Source: a virus. Taken from it: a stretch of 64,000 nucleotides of DNA. The DNA lies in IMG/VR virus record IMGVR_UViG_3300044700_000691, positions 124,001 to 188,000 of that record; one strand, written 5' to 3'. Below, in pieces: positions 52,218 to 61,596 of the stretch; the stretch's first letter is position 1; each line of letters begins with the position of its first letter. Below the pieces are notes generated by a model that did no database searches, was not told where the DNA came from, and worked only from the letters and a program-made list of their open reading frames with translations. The translations under genes were made by a program, and so were the position numbers.

Positions 52218-53780
52218 TTGCTAAAGTTTAAGTTAACACCAGATAAAAGATATTTTCAATTAATACATAATGACCTTAAAAAAGAACTGGTTGATCTTAA
52301 GAACTTTTTTAAAAAACGAGCTAAAGGCTATCACTTCAGTCCGCTATTTCAGCGTCGCCTTTGGGACGGTTACGATAAATTTATTGATCGTGAAAACCGA
52401 ATTGGCGTAGGGTTATGGTATCAAATCAAACAGTTTAGCCAAATTTATGGTCATGAAATTGAGTTAGATGGCTTAGATTCTCTGCTTAATCTTGAATTTA
52501 CAAAGGATCAACTTGATAAATTTGCAAGCGTCCTATTAGATGGAGTTGATCTTACTCCATACGATTACCAAATGGAAGCTGCCTACCGTGCACTTAAATT
52601 TAAGTTTAGCGCTCAGGAATTAGCAACATCAGCCGGTAAAACCCTAATCCTATTTTTATATCTAAGTTTCCTTAAACGTAAGGGAATTATTAATGGTAAA
52701 GATAAAAAGGCTCTAATCGTAGTGCCTAATATCTCACTAGTTGGCCAAACTGCAGAAAAATTTATGAAAGACTATCATACTGGTCTAATTAACTGGAATA
52801 TCCTTGAAGTTGGTGGTAAAAACAAATACTCAGACAAGAAATTTGAAGATGCTGACCTGGTTATTTCAACATATCAAAGTTTAGCAAAACGCGATGGAGA
52901 TTTTTTTAAGAAATTTACCGTACTGTGTATTGATGAGTGCCATACTTCAAGAGGCGATACAATTAAAGATATTCTTCTAGCCTCAACCAATGTTGAATAT
53001 AAGCTGGGTCTATCTGGAACAATTCAAGTAGATGAAGATTTTTCTGATTTCTATAAAATCCAAGAATACATTGGCCCTCTAAGCATGACTCTTAAATCAA
53101 GCTTTTTAATTGAAAACAAACATTCGCCTGATGTTTACATCAAGATGCTTTTCTTAAAATATCCTGAAACTGAACCTTTTATCCAAAACTATAAGTATAT
53201 GCAGGAGCACGGTAAAAGTCAATTTCATCGTATTGAAGACTATGGCAAAAACATGTTTCAAATGGAAAAGGATTTTATTATTTCATATGAACCGCGTGTA
53301 GATTTTATTTCGTCACTAGTCCAAAAACTAGGCGGCAACTCACTGATACTATTCATTAATGTGAAGGACAAATATGGTCAACGTATTAAAGAAAGAATTT
53401 TAGAATGGAATCCAAATTCATTCTATATTGATGGTGAAGTAAGTGGAGATCATCGAGCCGAATATAAAGATGCAATGGAAGCTGGGTCTAATGTGGCCCT
53501 AGTTGCAAGCTATGCAACCTTTGCGACTGGTATTGACTTAAAGAATGTGCAAAATATTATTTTTGCAGAAAGCTATAAATCTGAAATTACTATTCGACAA
53601 GCAGTCGGTCGTGGAATGCGAAAGTTGGCTGGAAAAAGCAAGGTAACAATTTACGATCTAGTTGATGATCTAAGTGGTTATATTGTAAAGCACGGTAAAG
53701 TTCGTGAGAAAATTTATGAAAAGGAACAGTGGATTGTGTCTAAACACAGCTACGATTTAAGTAAATTTCTTAAGGATTAA
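52218..53780 (+). CDS. uvsW: UvsW, superfamily 2 DNA/RNA helicase
   Basis: A 520-residue SF2 helicase. A UvsW-type N-terminal domain (residues 1-100; GYHFSPLFQRRLWDGYDKF) precedes motif I TSAGKT, motif II DECH, motif III GLSGT, and helicase C motifs ATFATGIDLKN and QAVGRGMRK. It unwinds R-loops and branched intermediates and helps switch from origin- to recombination-dependent replication. The start is a TTG at 52218, 16 bases after the UvsY-like gene. It converges with the next minus-strand gene, their stop codons overlapping. Confidence 0.93.
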   Translation: MLKFKLTPDKRYFQLIHNDLKKELVDLKNFFKKRAKGYHFSPLFQRRLWDGYDKFIDRENRIGVGLWYQIKQFSQIYGHEIELDGLDSLLNLEFTKDQLDKFASVLLDGVDLTPYDYQMEAAYRALKFKFSAQELATSAGKTLILFLYLSFLKRKGIINGKDKKALIVVPNISLVGQTAEKFMKDYHTGLINWNILEVGGKNKYSDKKFEDADLVISTYQSLAKRDGDFFKKFTVLCIDECHTSRGDTIKDILLASTNVEYKLGLSGTIQVDEDFSDFYKIQEYIGPLSMTLKSSFLIENKHSPDVYIKMLFLKYPETEPFIQNYKYMQEHGKSQFHRIEDYGKNMFQMEKDFIISYEPRVDFISSLVQKLGGNSLILFINVKDKYGQRIKERILEWNPNSFYIDGEVSGDHRAEYKDAMEAGSNVALVASYATFATGIDLKNVQNIIFAESYKSEITIRQAVGRGMRKLAGKSKVTIYDLVDDLSGYIVKHGKVREKIYEKEQWIVSKHSYDLSKFLKD

Positions 53781-54559
53781 TTAATATGACCGTCTGCAAC
53801 TTCCTCTTCTAAAAAATCTAGAAAATACTGCTTTGCATTTTGCTCAAATTCTCTGTGTTGACGTTGGATTGACTTAAGATCATCTTCAATCTGTTCAAGT
53901 TTAGAGTATTCTGCCTTAAACCATTTAATAGATTCAGTTAATTTATCAGTAATATCCTTTACTGCGTCTTCATCTTCAACTAAACCAAGTTCAGCAAGAC
54001 GTTTCCATTCAGCACTATTAATTGCATTAGCAACGTCTGCAATAGTTTCTTCATCGTAATATTCTTTAGTATCTAAATATTCCTGAATGGTTTCTTCAGC
54101 GTATTCTAATAGACGATCTGCTCCATTATCTGGTGAAAGGTGAATCCAACCGCCGCTATTGCCGCCCCAACCAACATGTCCAACCCAATCATAAGATTGT
54201 TCAATGTCTTCTTGGAACATTTCGGCTTGGTCCTGTAGCCATCTATACCAAATATCAGAGAGTCTTTCTTCGTCCAGCTCTATGCCAACCTTTGCCAAAA
54301 CCTCTTCATTATCTGGCGAATTATAAACCTTTACGTTTAGGGCAAAAAAGTCTCCATTGTATTGATTACGACCTCTGTTTAGATTCCAACCATCTGAAAA
54401 TATCGAATCGATCTTGGCCTCAAATAATTCTAGTTTTTCAAGTAAGTCCTTTTCCAACCAAAAATCTCCAAGCTGCTCTGTATAAAAGGCAACTAGCGAA
54501 TTATTATTTGCCTTTACGTATTCTCTACTAAAATTTTCAAATAGTTTAATATGTTTCAT
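53777..54559 (-). CDS. Tagged hypothetical protein, putative head cargo
   Basis: A 260-residue protein that begins IKLFENFSREY, a tag-like N-terminus with the aromatic spacing but a weaker end. The body is very acidic and aromatic (IWYRWLQDQAEMFQEDIEQ, WVGHVGWGGNSGGWIHL). No enzyme motif is recognised. It is last in a three-gene minus operon. Confidence 0.5.
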   Translation of the reverse strand: MKHIKLFENFSREYVKANNNSLVAFYTEQLGDFWLEKDLLEKLELFEAKIDSIFSDGWNLNRGRNQYNGDFFALNVKVYNSPDNEEVLAKVGIELDEERLSDIWYRWLQDQAEMFQEDIEQSYDWVGHVGWGGNSGGWIHLSPDNGADRLLEYAEETIQEYLDTKEYYDEETIADVANAINSAEWKRLAELGLVEDEDAVKDITDKLTESIKWFKAEYSKLEQIEDDLKSIQRQHREFEQNAKQYFLDFLEEEVADGHIN

Positions 54560-54560
54560 G

Positions 54561-55013
54561 TTATTCTACTCGACCATCATTTCCATCCATTGCATCATGC
54601 ACTGAATTTAAATTGTCCAGGGATGTAGTTAATTGAGAATACATCCAAGACTCTAGTTGCTCGCCTTTAGCCATTCGGTCTTTAATCATATTTGCATAGT
54701 CTGCAATTCTTTCAAGTTGGCCAAATGTCATTTCATTTAATTCAGCTAGGGTATCTCTGCCCTCTGCTTTATTTGTAAATTCTTCAAAAAGAAGTATTGA
54801 AGATTCATTAACTGGTTGGTAAGCTAAGGTTTTGGTTTTTTCTTTAACCGCAGTAGATTTAATTTGTGTAGTTTGACCTTGAGACACCTTAACCGCTAAT
54901 TCTGTAACCTTGTCTCTAATCGCACAAATTTTTTGATAGTCCCGTTTAGTTATCTGAGTCGTTGATTCGTTAATTGTAGACAAATAGGTTAAAAACTGGT
55001 CGATTTGCGACAT
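54561..55013 (-). CDS. Putative virion protein with tag-like segments
   Basis: The ATG at 55013 (two bases after the previous stop) gives 150 residues. It begins IDQFLTYLSTINES, partly tag-like, and has a second segment VNESSILLFEEFTNKAEG (about residues 68-84). The C-terminal 60 residues are a helical domain (GQLERIADYANMIKDRM, then WMYSQLTTSLDNLNSVHDAM) common in phage structural clusters. Function is unknown. Confidence 0.55.
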   Translation of the reverse strand: MSQIDQFLTYLSTINESTTQITKRDYQKICAIRDKVTELAVKVSQGQTTQIKSTAVKEKTKTLAYQPVNESSILLFEEFTNKAEGRDTLAELNEMTFGQLERIADYANMIKDRMAKGEQLESWMYSQLTTSLDNLNSVHDAMDGNDGRVE

Positions 55014-55015
55014 AT

Positions 55016-55630
55016 TTAAAGAGATATTTTTGCAGCAATAATTATCCCAAGCACCAATTTGCAATAAATCATTTGGAAATCGTAATACGTCATAATAATA
55101 TCGTATTGCTTTTTATCCATTTTTATTACGTTTGCGCCAGAAGATAATTTATTAATGTTATTTATTAATTGTACAGTCTCTTTGAGTTGAGTTACGCCAA
55201 TTAGACGCATCAAAATATCATTAAACGTACTGTAATTTAGGGTAGAGCGCTCGTCCGCGATCTTTTTTAGCCAGTGTTCAATTACCAGGACAGCATCACG
55301 TTTTTTAATAATGTCCCCAGCGGGTAAAGCCTCATTTATTATATGAACAATATCATCAAGCTCAGTAATTAGGTCTGCCCTAGTACTTAACCAGTCCAGT
55401 TCTCTGTCAAAAACTGAAATTGCAGTAGTTTGCTTTTCTCTAGAATAGACAAAGTTAATAACAAAAGGATTTGTCATTGAATTTGCTGTAATTACAAACT
55501 CCCCGTCATCGGCCTGAGGTCTTTTTAGCTCCTCGGCTTCAATCTGGAAGTCTTGGAATGGAAAGTTTCGCAAAAAAGGATAATTTGCGTAAACTTTAGA
55601 TAGAGTTCTGTCTTGTGCTACCAATGCCAT
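55016..55630 (-). CDS. Hypothetical protein in tagged-gene operon
   Basis: A 204-residue protein. The N-terminal half is beta-rich, the C-terminal half helical (VQLINNINKLSSGANVIKM). No tag and no family are recognised. A late-promoter motif lies 13 bases upstream. It leads a three-gene minus operon. Confidence 0.6.
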   Translation of the reverse strand: MALVAQDRTLSKVYANYPFLRNFPFQDFQIEAEELKRPQADDGEFVITANSMTNPFVINFVYSREKQTTAISVFDRELDWLSTRADLITELDDIVHIINEALPAGDIIKKRDAVLVIEHWLKKIADERSTLNYSTFNDILMRLIGVTQLKETVQLINNINKLSSGANVIKMDKKQYDIIMTYYDFQMIYCKLVLGIIIAAKISL

Positions 55631-55642
55631 GCTAATTTTTAT

Positions 55643-55651
55643 TATTTATTA
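55643..55651 (-). promoter_or_regulatory. Putative late promoter
   Basis: TAATAAATA on the minus strand, 13 bases before the gene starting at 55630, in the divergent gap before the polymerase C-terminal half. Confidence 0.55.
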
Positions 55652-55704
55652 GTATTATACTAGTAGGTTAAACTAAGAACACCAACCGAGTAAAACACTT
55701 AAGT

Positions 55705-57135
55705 ATGCAAACAAAAGAACAATTAGACAAAGAGATTAAACGTCTTAATCTAGAGCAAAACGCTCTAAAAATCTTGATTAACTCGTTTTACGGAGCCTTC
55801 GGTAATAAGTATTTCTATTTTCACGATACAGATATTGCACAATCGATCACCCTACAAGGACAAGACCTTATTAAATTTTCAATTAAAGCAATTAATCACT
55901 ACTTTACAGAAAAGTGGCACCTTGATACAGAATTACATGAAAAGCTTGGCATATCCAATCTAAAGATTAATCAAGTTAAAGAAGAATCTGCAATTTATAC
56001 TGACACAGACTCATGTTATGTTAGTTTTCATCCAGCGATTAACTCAATCGAAGGTTTTCCTTTAAATGATACAGAAGCTCTTAAGTTTTGCTTGGCAATC
56101 AATCGCGAAAGACTAAGTGCCTATTTCAAAGCAGCCTTTCAAAAATATGCAACTGCATTTAATACTGATAATTGCCAAGAGTTTGAAATGGAAAATCTTT
56201 CTAGAGCCGCAATTTGGTGTGCTAAAAAGAAATACGTTCTTAAAGTAAGTTATGAAGACAATCCAGCTGAAGAGTTATCAGAAAAAGAAAGTCAAGTAGT
56301 AAAAGGTCTTGAAAAAGTTCAATCATCATATCCTATTTGGGCAAGAACCCATCTTGAAAAACTATACGACTTCTTTTTAGATCGCGGTTATGACTTAGAT
56401 CTTGAAGATGAGCTTATTCCTAAATTACAGGCCCTACGTGCTGAAATGGAAACTCTTTCGCCCGATGATATTTGTTTCTCGTTTTCTGTTCGTACCTATG
56501 ATAAGTATGTTAAGAGTGAACATCCTTTAAAATTAGATAAAGGTGTTCCAATTTATACTAGAGCTGCAGCTTATCATAATTTCATGTTAAAAGAAACAGG
56601 TAATATAAAATATAATCGTGTGCTAAGCGGTAAAGTTAAATTTTACTATGCTGCGCCCAATCCATACGAATTTGATATTTTTGCATTTTCTCCAGGAGTT
56701 TATCCAACTGAATTTGCTCTACCGATGGATAAAGATCAGCAGTTCTTTCGTTTAATTTGTGAACCTTTAAATAAGCTGCTTCTTGCAATGGGATTACCTC
56801 AAATTAATCCACAATTACGTCGTGCAATTGAAGTAGTTAAACACAGACCTAAAAAAGGTCAAGATATACAGTCTTTTCCGATTCATATCGTCGACTCTGA
56901 GACATTTGAAAATACCCTAGTTCCAGAGTCTCTTCAAGAGTTTATTGCAAATCCAGATTCAGCAATTCCACCTCAATTGATGCCACAATACTTAAGTATT
57001 GTATCTAAATATGGTTTAAATACAGTGGTTGTCCCAGATGCTGAACTTGCAAAATATATTGATAAAATTAAGAAAAAGAAAGCTACAAAAGCCGTTGTTG
57101 TCGAAGAAGATGAGATGGAGGAAGTAGAAGACTAA
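55705..57135 (+). CDS. 43: DNA polymerase B, C-terminal half (fingers end, palm, thumb)
   Basis: 476 residues completing the gp43-like enzyme begun at 16057. It starts in the fingers helix, then motif B is KILINSFYGAFGN (Lys22, Tyr29, Gly30) and motif C is YTDTDS with catalytic Asp100/Asp102. A thumb domain and an acidic tail (VVEEDEMEEVED) follow. The fragment has its own start and is directly followed by the primase gene. Combined length with the N half is 935 residues, near T4 gp43 (898), so little sequence is missing between them. Activity must require association of both chains. Confidence 0.93.
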   Translation: MQTKEQLDKEIKRLNLEQNALKILINSFYGAFGNKYFYFHDTDIAQSITLQGQDLIKFSIKAINHYFTEKWHLDTELHEKLGISNLKINQVKEESAIYTDTDSCYVSFHPAINSIEGFPLNDTEALKFCLAINRERLSAYFKAAFQKYATAFNTDNCQEFEMENLSRAAIWCAKKKYVLKVSYEDNPAEELSEKESQVVKGLEKVQSSYPIWARTHLEKLYDFFLDRGYDLDLEDELIPKLQALRAEMETLSPDDICFSFSVRTYDKYVKSEHPLKLDKGVPIYTRAAAYHNFMLKETGNIKYNRVLSGKVKFYYAAPNPYEFDIFAFSPGVYPTEFALPMDKDQQFFRLICEPLNKLLLAMGLPQINPQLRRAIEVVKHRPKKGQDIQSFPIHIVDSETFENTLVPESLQEFIANPDSAIPPQLMPQYLSIVSKYGLNTVVVPDAELAKYIDKIKKKKATKAVVVEEDEMEEVED

Positions 57136-57139
57136 TTAA

Positions 57140-58246
57140 ATGGAGATAACTGAAGTTTCAAAGTTTGTAAAAAGTGTCATGAGCGCCAGATTTCCTGGCA
57201 TTCACGATAAACAGACTATTGATGAGAGCGATGGCAAATTAAATTTTGCATGTCCATTTTGCGGAGACTCTAAGGTTAAAGCTTCCAAAAAAAGAGGACA
57301 CCTCTATATGGAAACTAAAACCTATAAGTGTTTTAACGATGGTTGCATGGCATGGATGAGTCTTGCTGAATTTGTTGCAAGCCTAAGCAATCAATATGGA
57401 ATTATATCGTCTCTGTTCTTAGACGAAGCTGATCTTGATATTAATTACAAAAAAACTACTGAAAATCACCTTGTTAGATTCTTAACATCTAACAGAAAAG
57501 GTATGATTTCAATTAGTGATGTAATTAACCGTTTTTCGCTAAAGAGATTAGACCAAATTTCAGAAAATTCTGCTGCATATAGCTTTGCTCAATCTAGAGG
57601 CTTAACTAAAGTTAAAAACTTTGGCGATATTATGTATGCTGATGCAATGGATAATAAAGTTTATATTTTTAACTTTGATCACCGTTCTGGTAAAATTCTA
57701 GGCCTTGCAACTAGAAGTTTAGACCCATTTACCGATAGAAAATACCTGATTAAATCCTATAATGAGGTTTCTAAAATCTTTACAAATGGAGATACTCCAG
57801 AAATTATTGATGATGCCAATTATCTTAATAACTATTTTAATATCCTAAATGTTGATTTTACGCAGCCGCTAATGGTTGCAGAAGGTCAAATTGACTCAAT
57901 GTTTTTAAAGAACGGTTTAGCAACATCTGGTGTTTCCAAAGCTAAATCTATCTTAAAAGCAATGGGTGCAGTCGATATTAAAATTATATTTGACCGAGAC
58001 AAAGCCGGTAAAGATTCAATGCTAGCTTTTATTAAAGATGGATATTCTGTATTTTTATGGAATAGTTTAATGGATGAATTAAAGAAAAAGTTTCCAACTC
58101 AAATTATTAAGCTTTCAAAAATTAAAGATATTAATGACCTATTTCTTTTCCTAAATAAACAGGATCCATCATTTACAATTTCTCAATTTCAAGACTTAAT
58201 AGGTAAGCACTTTAGTAATTCAGTATATGATATAGTCTACCTATAA
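57140..58246 (+). CDS. 61: DNA primase, DnaG-type (gp61-like)
   Basis: A 368-residue primase. The N-terminal zinc ribbon has CPFCGDS (Cys38, Cys41) and CFNDGCM (Cys64, Cys69). The TOPRIM catalytic core has VAEGQIDSMF and IIFDRDKAGKDS. It makes RNA primers for lagging strands together with the gp41-like helicase. It starts five bases after the polymerase fragment. Its stop codon is inside the TATAAATA of the next gene. Confidence 0.9.
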   Translation: MEITEVSKFVKSVMSARFPGIHDKQTIDESDGKLNFACPFCGDSKVKASKKRGHLYMETKTYKCFNDGCMAWMSLAEFVASLSNQYGIISSLFLDEADLDINYKKTTENHLVRFLTSNRKGMISISDVINRFSLKRLDQISENSAAYSFAQSRGLTKVKNFGDIMYADAMDNKVYIFNFDHRSGKILGLATRSLDPFTDRKYLIKSYNEVSKIFTNGDTPEIIDDANYLNNYFNILNVDFTQPLMVAEGQIDSMFLKNGLATSGVSKAKSILKAMGAVDIKIIFDRDKAGKDSMLAFIKDGYSVFLWNSLMDELKKKFPTQIIKLSKIKDINDLFLFLNKQDPSFTISQFQDLIGKHFSNSVYDIVYL

Positions 58247-58249
58247 ATA
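58242..58249 (+). promoter_or_regulatory. Putative late promoter for gp4-like gene
   Basis: TATAAATA, exact T4 late box, ends six bases before the ATG at 58255 and overlaps the primase stop. If used as in T4, transcription would begin almost at the start codon, so the leader would be nearly absent. Confidence 0.45.
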
Positions 58250-58254
58250 TTAAT

Positions 58255-58767
58255 ATGAAAGATCCCAATCAAAAAAAGAATATAAAAACATTTCTTAAAC
58301 CTAGAATCGGCGGATCTGTTAAACAGGGGTATTTTAGACCTCAACAGCCAGATCGTTATATGGGCGATCCGGGTCAAATTATCTATCGATCCAGTTGGGA
58401 ATATAAATTTCTAAAATGGTTAGATTCAAGCCCGTCAGTTCTTAAGTATTCGTCTGAACCATTTGGTATTCCATACTATAATCCAATGGACAAGCGCGGT
58501 CATATTTACTATATTGATTTTTTTGTTAAATTAGCTGGGCCAACCGGTAACGAAGAAAATTGGTTAATTGAAGTTAAGCCAAACAAATATGTTTCGCCAC
58601 CAACTAAACCTAAACGCATGACAGATAAGCAAACTGCAAGTTATGTCTATGCAGCAAAGCAGTTTATTACAAATCAGGCAAAATTTGAAGCAGCCAGAGA
58701 CTATGCTGCACAAAAAGGAATTAAGTTTGGAATTATTACCGAAAACTTCTTGTTTAAAAGTTTGTAG
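58255..58767 (+). CDS. 4: Head completion nuclease, gp4-like
   Basis: A 170-residue protein matching T4 gp4 (head completion) over its length: GDPGQIIYRSSWEYKFLKWL, a short gap, GIPYYNPMDKRGHIYYIDFF, LIEVKPNKYVSPP, and AQKGIKFGIITENF. The pattern of E, D and ExK residues is that of a PD-(D/E)xK nuclease fold. It acts at the portal/neck to complete packaged heads. Together with portal it forms a plus-strand late group. Confidence 0.9.
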   Translation: MKDPNQKKNIKTFLKPRIGGSVKQGYFRPQQPDRYMGDPGQIIYRSSWEYKFLKWLDSSPSVLKYSSEPFGIPYYNPMDKRGHIYYIDFFVKLAGPTGNEENWLIEVKPNKYVSPPTKPKRMTDKQTASYVYAAKQFITNQAKFEAARDYAAQKGIKFGIITENFLFKSL

Positions 58768-58776
58768 AATATAAAG

Positions 58777-59442
58777 ATGATAAAAACAACATTTAGTTCC
58801 CAAATAGACGATTTTAGAAGTAAAGGTGAAAAACTAGAGGATCCTTTCTTTAGCGAACTTTCGCCATTACCAGACTCAGTTTTTATTCCAGCTCATATCT
58901 ATACTTTCTTTGCCTTACCAGTTGACGATCAACAAATCCCAACGGCTGATCAATATCTTGATGCAAAGGCAATGACTAACTATTCAATTAAGCGACCTTA
59001 TTATGACCAGAGACCAATCGGCATCTGTTTAGCAAATGACGCAGAGTCTGTTACCATATTAAATCTTAAAATAATGCCATTAGGGGCTACCCAAGTTATC
59101 CTGAATATACTCTGGCAGACTCTTAATAGTATCATACGTAAATCATATGATGATAAAGGACAATTCATCAATGATACCCGAAAGTTATATCAACTTCCTG
59201 AATATGCCCCACTTATGGGATTTAATTCAAATCCATTTGCAATGGTGGATCTTTTTCAAAACGCGAGCGGCGGAAAATTTAACGTGCGTTACGCAGTAAA
59301 TAAATATCAAAAAGAAGCTATTACCAATCCAAAGCTTATACCCTTTCACCTGGTACCCAGAATTGCTCAAACTAATATTTTTGACGGCATTCAGACAAGA
59401 TCAATAAGCATGGAATCAGTAATATCACAATTTAACGCATAA
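58777..59442 (+). CDS. Hypothetical structural protein next to portal
   Basis: A 221-residue soluble alpha/beta protein with no recognised motif. It lies between the gp4-like and portal genes with gaps of 9 and 2 bases, so a role in head or neck assembly is likely but unproven. Confidence 0.6.
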   Translation: MIKTTFSSQIDDFRSKGEKLEDPFFSELSPLPDSVFIPAHIYTFFALPVDDQQIPTADQYLDAKAMTNYSIKRPYYDQRPIGICLANDAESVTILNLKIMPLGATQVILNILWQTLNSIIRKSYDDKGQFINDTRKLYQLPEYAPLMGFNSNPFAMVDLFQNASGGKFNVRYAVNKYQKEAITNPKLIPFHLVPRIAQTNIFDGIQTRSISMESVISQFNA

Positions 59443-59444
59443 TT

Positions 59445-61154
59445 ATGGCAGGATTTCTAGACAATATCGGCTTAGGAGGACTTAAATCAAGACTATCAGA
59501 TTTAAGCCGAGTTGGTATGAAGTACGAGGATCTTTTAATTAAGAACTCACAATCGATAGGTTTTATTGAAAGTCAATTAATGCAAGCTCGAGGCAGTGTT
59601 TTACCAGGAGGTCAGACTGACTCTTTAGCAAGAGCAACTATGGCAATCTCAGATACAACATCTGCTCTTAGAACTAAAGCTATTGCATTTTTCCAATTGG
59701 ATTATGCAACAAAACGCGAAAGACTTAGAGACCTTGCATCAAATGGTGAAATTGAATTTGTAATTGAGTCTATTACAGACGACGTTATTGTATTTGATGA
59801 AGATAACAGATTTGCTTATCCAAATGACCTAGTTGGCGAAATGCTCTACAAAGGTAAAAACAAAGAGCAGCGTCTTAAATATCAAGAGAAAGTTATTGAC
59901 AAATACAATGAAAACTTTGAAAAAATCTACAATGCATGGGGTTTCAACGAAGGAATTTCAGCATGGCAGTATTTCTTTCAATGGTTAATTGAAGGTCACT
60001 TAGCATTTGAAATTCTCTATGATGACTTACAAAATCCAAGAGAAATTATTGGATTTAAGGAGATTGACCCTTCTACACTATATCCACAAATTAAAAAGGA
60101 TGCAGCTGGAAAGATCTTTTTAGAATGGGCACAAAAAGTTCCTGGCGAATCTAAAGTAAGAACACTTACTGATTCTCAGGTTTTATACCTATCATATTCA
60201 AACCACTTTAGAACAAAACGTATCTCGTTTGTTGAAAGAATGGTTAGATCATTTAACTTAATGCGTGTTATTGAACACTCTAAAGTTATTTGGCATACAA
60301 TGAACGCTCCGATTCGTTTAACAACTAAAGTTCCAATTGGAAGTAAGTCACTAAACAAAGCAAAAGAAGATGTTCGTGAATTTGCAAACCAATTAAAAGA
60401 AGATATTTTCTTTGATACTAATACTGGTGAAATTCAGGTAGACGGTCGTCCAAATCTACTATTCTACAAGAATTATATTTTACCAGTTAATGACCAAAAC
60501 CAGTCAATTGAAATTGCACCACTAGAATACGCAGGTCCTAATATGTCTGGCTCTGAACTTCTTAACTACTTTAAAGAAAAGTTAAAGATGGATTCAAAAA
60601 TCCCTTATTCACGATGGGATTCAGCAAATGGCTCAGGTCAATATACAATGAATGCTGAAGGTATTCGTCGAGAAGAGATTCGTTATAATAAATTTGTAAC
60701 GCGTTTGCGCTCTGCATTTAAGGAACTTTTAACTAAGCCTCTATATTTACAAATGTGTCTTGATTTTAAAGACTTAAAAGATGATTATCGTTTTAAAAAT
60801 GCAGTTGGTATTAACTGGCATGATGATAACGTCTTTGAAGAAATTAAACAACAGGACTTACTTAATAAACGTCTTGCAACAATTAACGCTCTTAAAGGAG
60901 TTGTTGATGATGAAGGCAAACCATACTTCTCTACTGAATACTTGGTTAAAGAGTATTTACGTATGAGTGATGAAGATCTTCAAAAGAATAGAGACTATAT
61001 GAATCAAACTCCAACTGGAGAAGGCGAAGCTGGAGAAGCAGCCGCACCTGGAGCTGCTCCTGAAGCAGGTACTGCACCGGAAGGTGGAGCTGGCGCTGAA
61101 GCCGCAGCTGGCAAAGAAACTGCATCTGAATTAGGCGCGCCTGGAGCTCTATAA
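59445..61154 (+). CDS. 20: Portal protein, gp20-like
   Basis: A 569-residue portal. Signatures include ERLRDLASNGEIEFVIESIT, AWQYFFQWLIEGHLAFEILY, the MNAPIRLTTKVPIGSKSLNKA region, and the NGSGQYTMNAEGIRREEIRY loop typical of T4-like portals. A Gly/Ala/Pro-rich tail (about residues 520-569) is probably disordered. It forms the dodecameric DNA entry channel. The gene ends at a strong terminator. Confidence 0.92.
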   Translation: MAGFLDNIGLGGLKSRLSDLSRVGMKYEDLLIKNSQSIGFIESQLMQARGSVLPGGQTDSLARATMAISDTTSALRTKAIAFFQLDYATKRERLRDLASNGEIEFVIESITDDVIVFDEDNRFAYPNDLVGEMLYKGKNKEQRLKYQEKVIDKYNENFEKIYNAWGFNEGISAWQYFFQWLIEGHLAFEILYDDLQNPREIIGFKEIDPSTLYPQIKKDAAGKIFLEWAQKVPGESKVRTLTDSQVLYLSYSNHFRTKRISFVERMVRSFNLMRVIEHSKVIWHTMNAPIRLTTKVPIGSKSLNKAKEDVREFANQLKEDIFFDTNTGEIQVDGRPNLLFYKNYILPVNDQNQSIEIAPLEYAGPNMSGSELLNYFKEKLKMDSKIPYSRWDSANGSGQYTMNAEGIRREEIRYNKFVTRLRSAFKELLTKPLYLQMCLDFKDLKDDYRFKNAVGINWHDDNVFEEIKQQDLLNKRLATINALKGVVDDEGKPYFSTEYLVKEYLRMSDEDLQKNRDYMNQTPTGEGEAGEAAAPGAAPEAGTAPEGGAGAEAAAGKETASELGAPGAL

Positions 61155-61174
61155 TAACTAACAATTTTTCATAA

Positions 61175-61199
61175 AAAAAGCCGCAATTTGCGGCTTTTT
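61175..61199. terminator. Bidirectional intrinsic terminator
   Basis: AAAAAGCCGCA pairs with TGCGGCTTTTT around ATT, between the convergent portal and gp25-like genes. Confidence 0.92.
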
Positions 61200-61217
61200 C
61201 TTTTTATATCGAGTCCG

Positions 61218-61595
61218 TTATTTGTATGCAATAACAAATCTAGCCTTACCATCAATTGTTAATAATAGGTGTATAGAATCTTTAAATTGATCTATTCCGT
61301 CTGGTACAAGATAAGCCTTAACTTCAAAGTTTCTATTCTTTAATAGTGAACAATATTGTTTTAATTGGTAGCGTACGCCGATTTCTAATCCAGCTAAATC
61401 TACTGAGTCTGAAAAATCAAATAAGAACGACTCTTCATCTACTCCATAATCGGACCCACCGAGTACAGTTTTAGTTGGAGTTAATAGCGTCATTTTAATT
61501 TGAGCCAATAACACCTGTAATTCTTCCCTTTCAATAAATGAAAGTTCTTCGTATCCTGGATCGTTTTCGTGTTTTAAGTAAATATCAGTAATCAT
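61218..61595 (-). CDS. 25: Putative baseplate wedge protein, gp25-like
   Basis: A 125-residue protein. IKMTLLTPTKTVLGGSDYGV, then VRYQLKQYCSLLKNRNFEVK and HLLLTIDGKARFVIAY, follow the gp25 order of an initial helix, the G-x-x-x-x-G-V start of the core, a helix, and two final strands. T4 gp25 is 132 residues. gp25-like proteins form the conserved wedge core of contractile injection machines. It ends at the terminator. Confidence 0.55.
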   Translation of the reverse strand: MITDIYLKHENDPGYEELSFIEREELQVLLAQIKMTLLTPTKTVLGGSDYGVDEESFLFDFSDSVDLAGLEIGVRYQLKQYCSLLKNRNFEVKAYLVPDGIDQFKDSIHLLLTIDGKARFVIAYK

Positions 61596-61596
61596 A

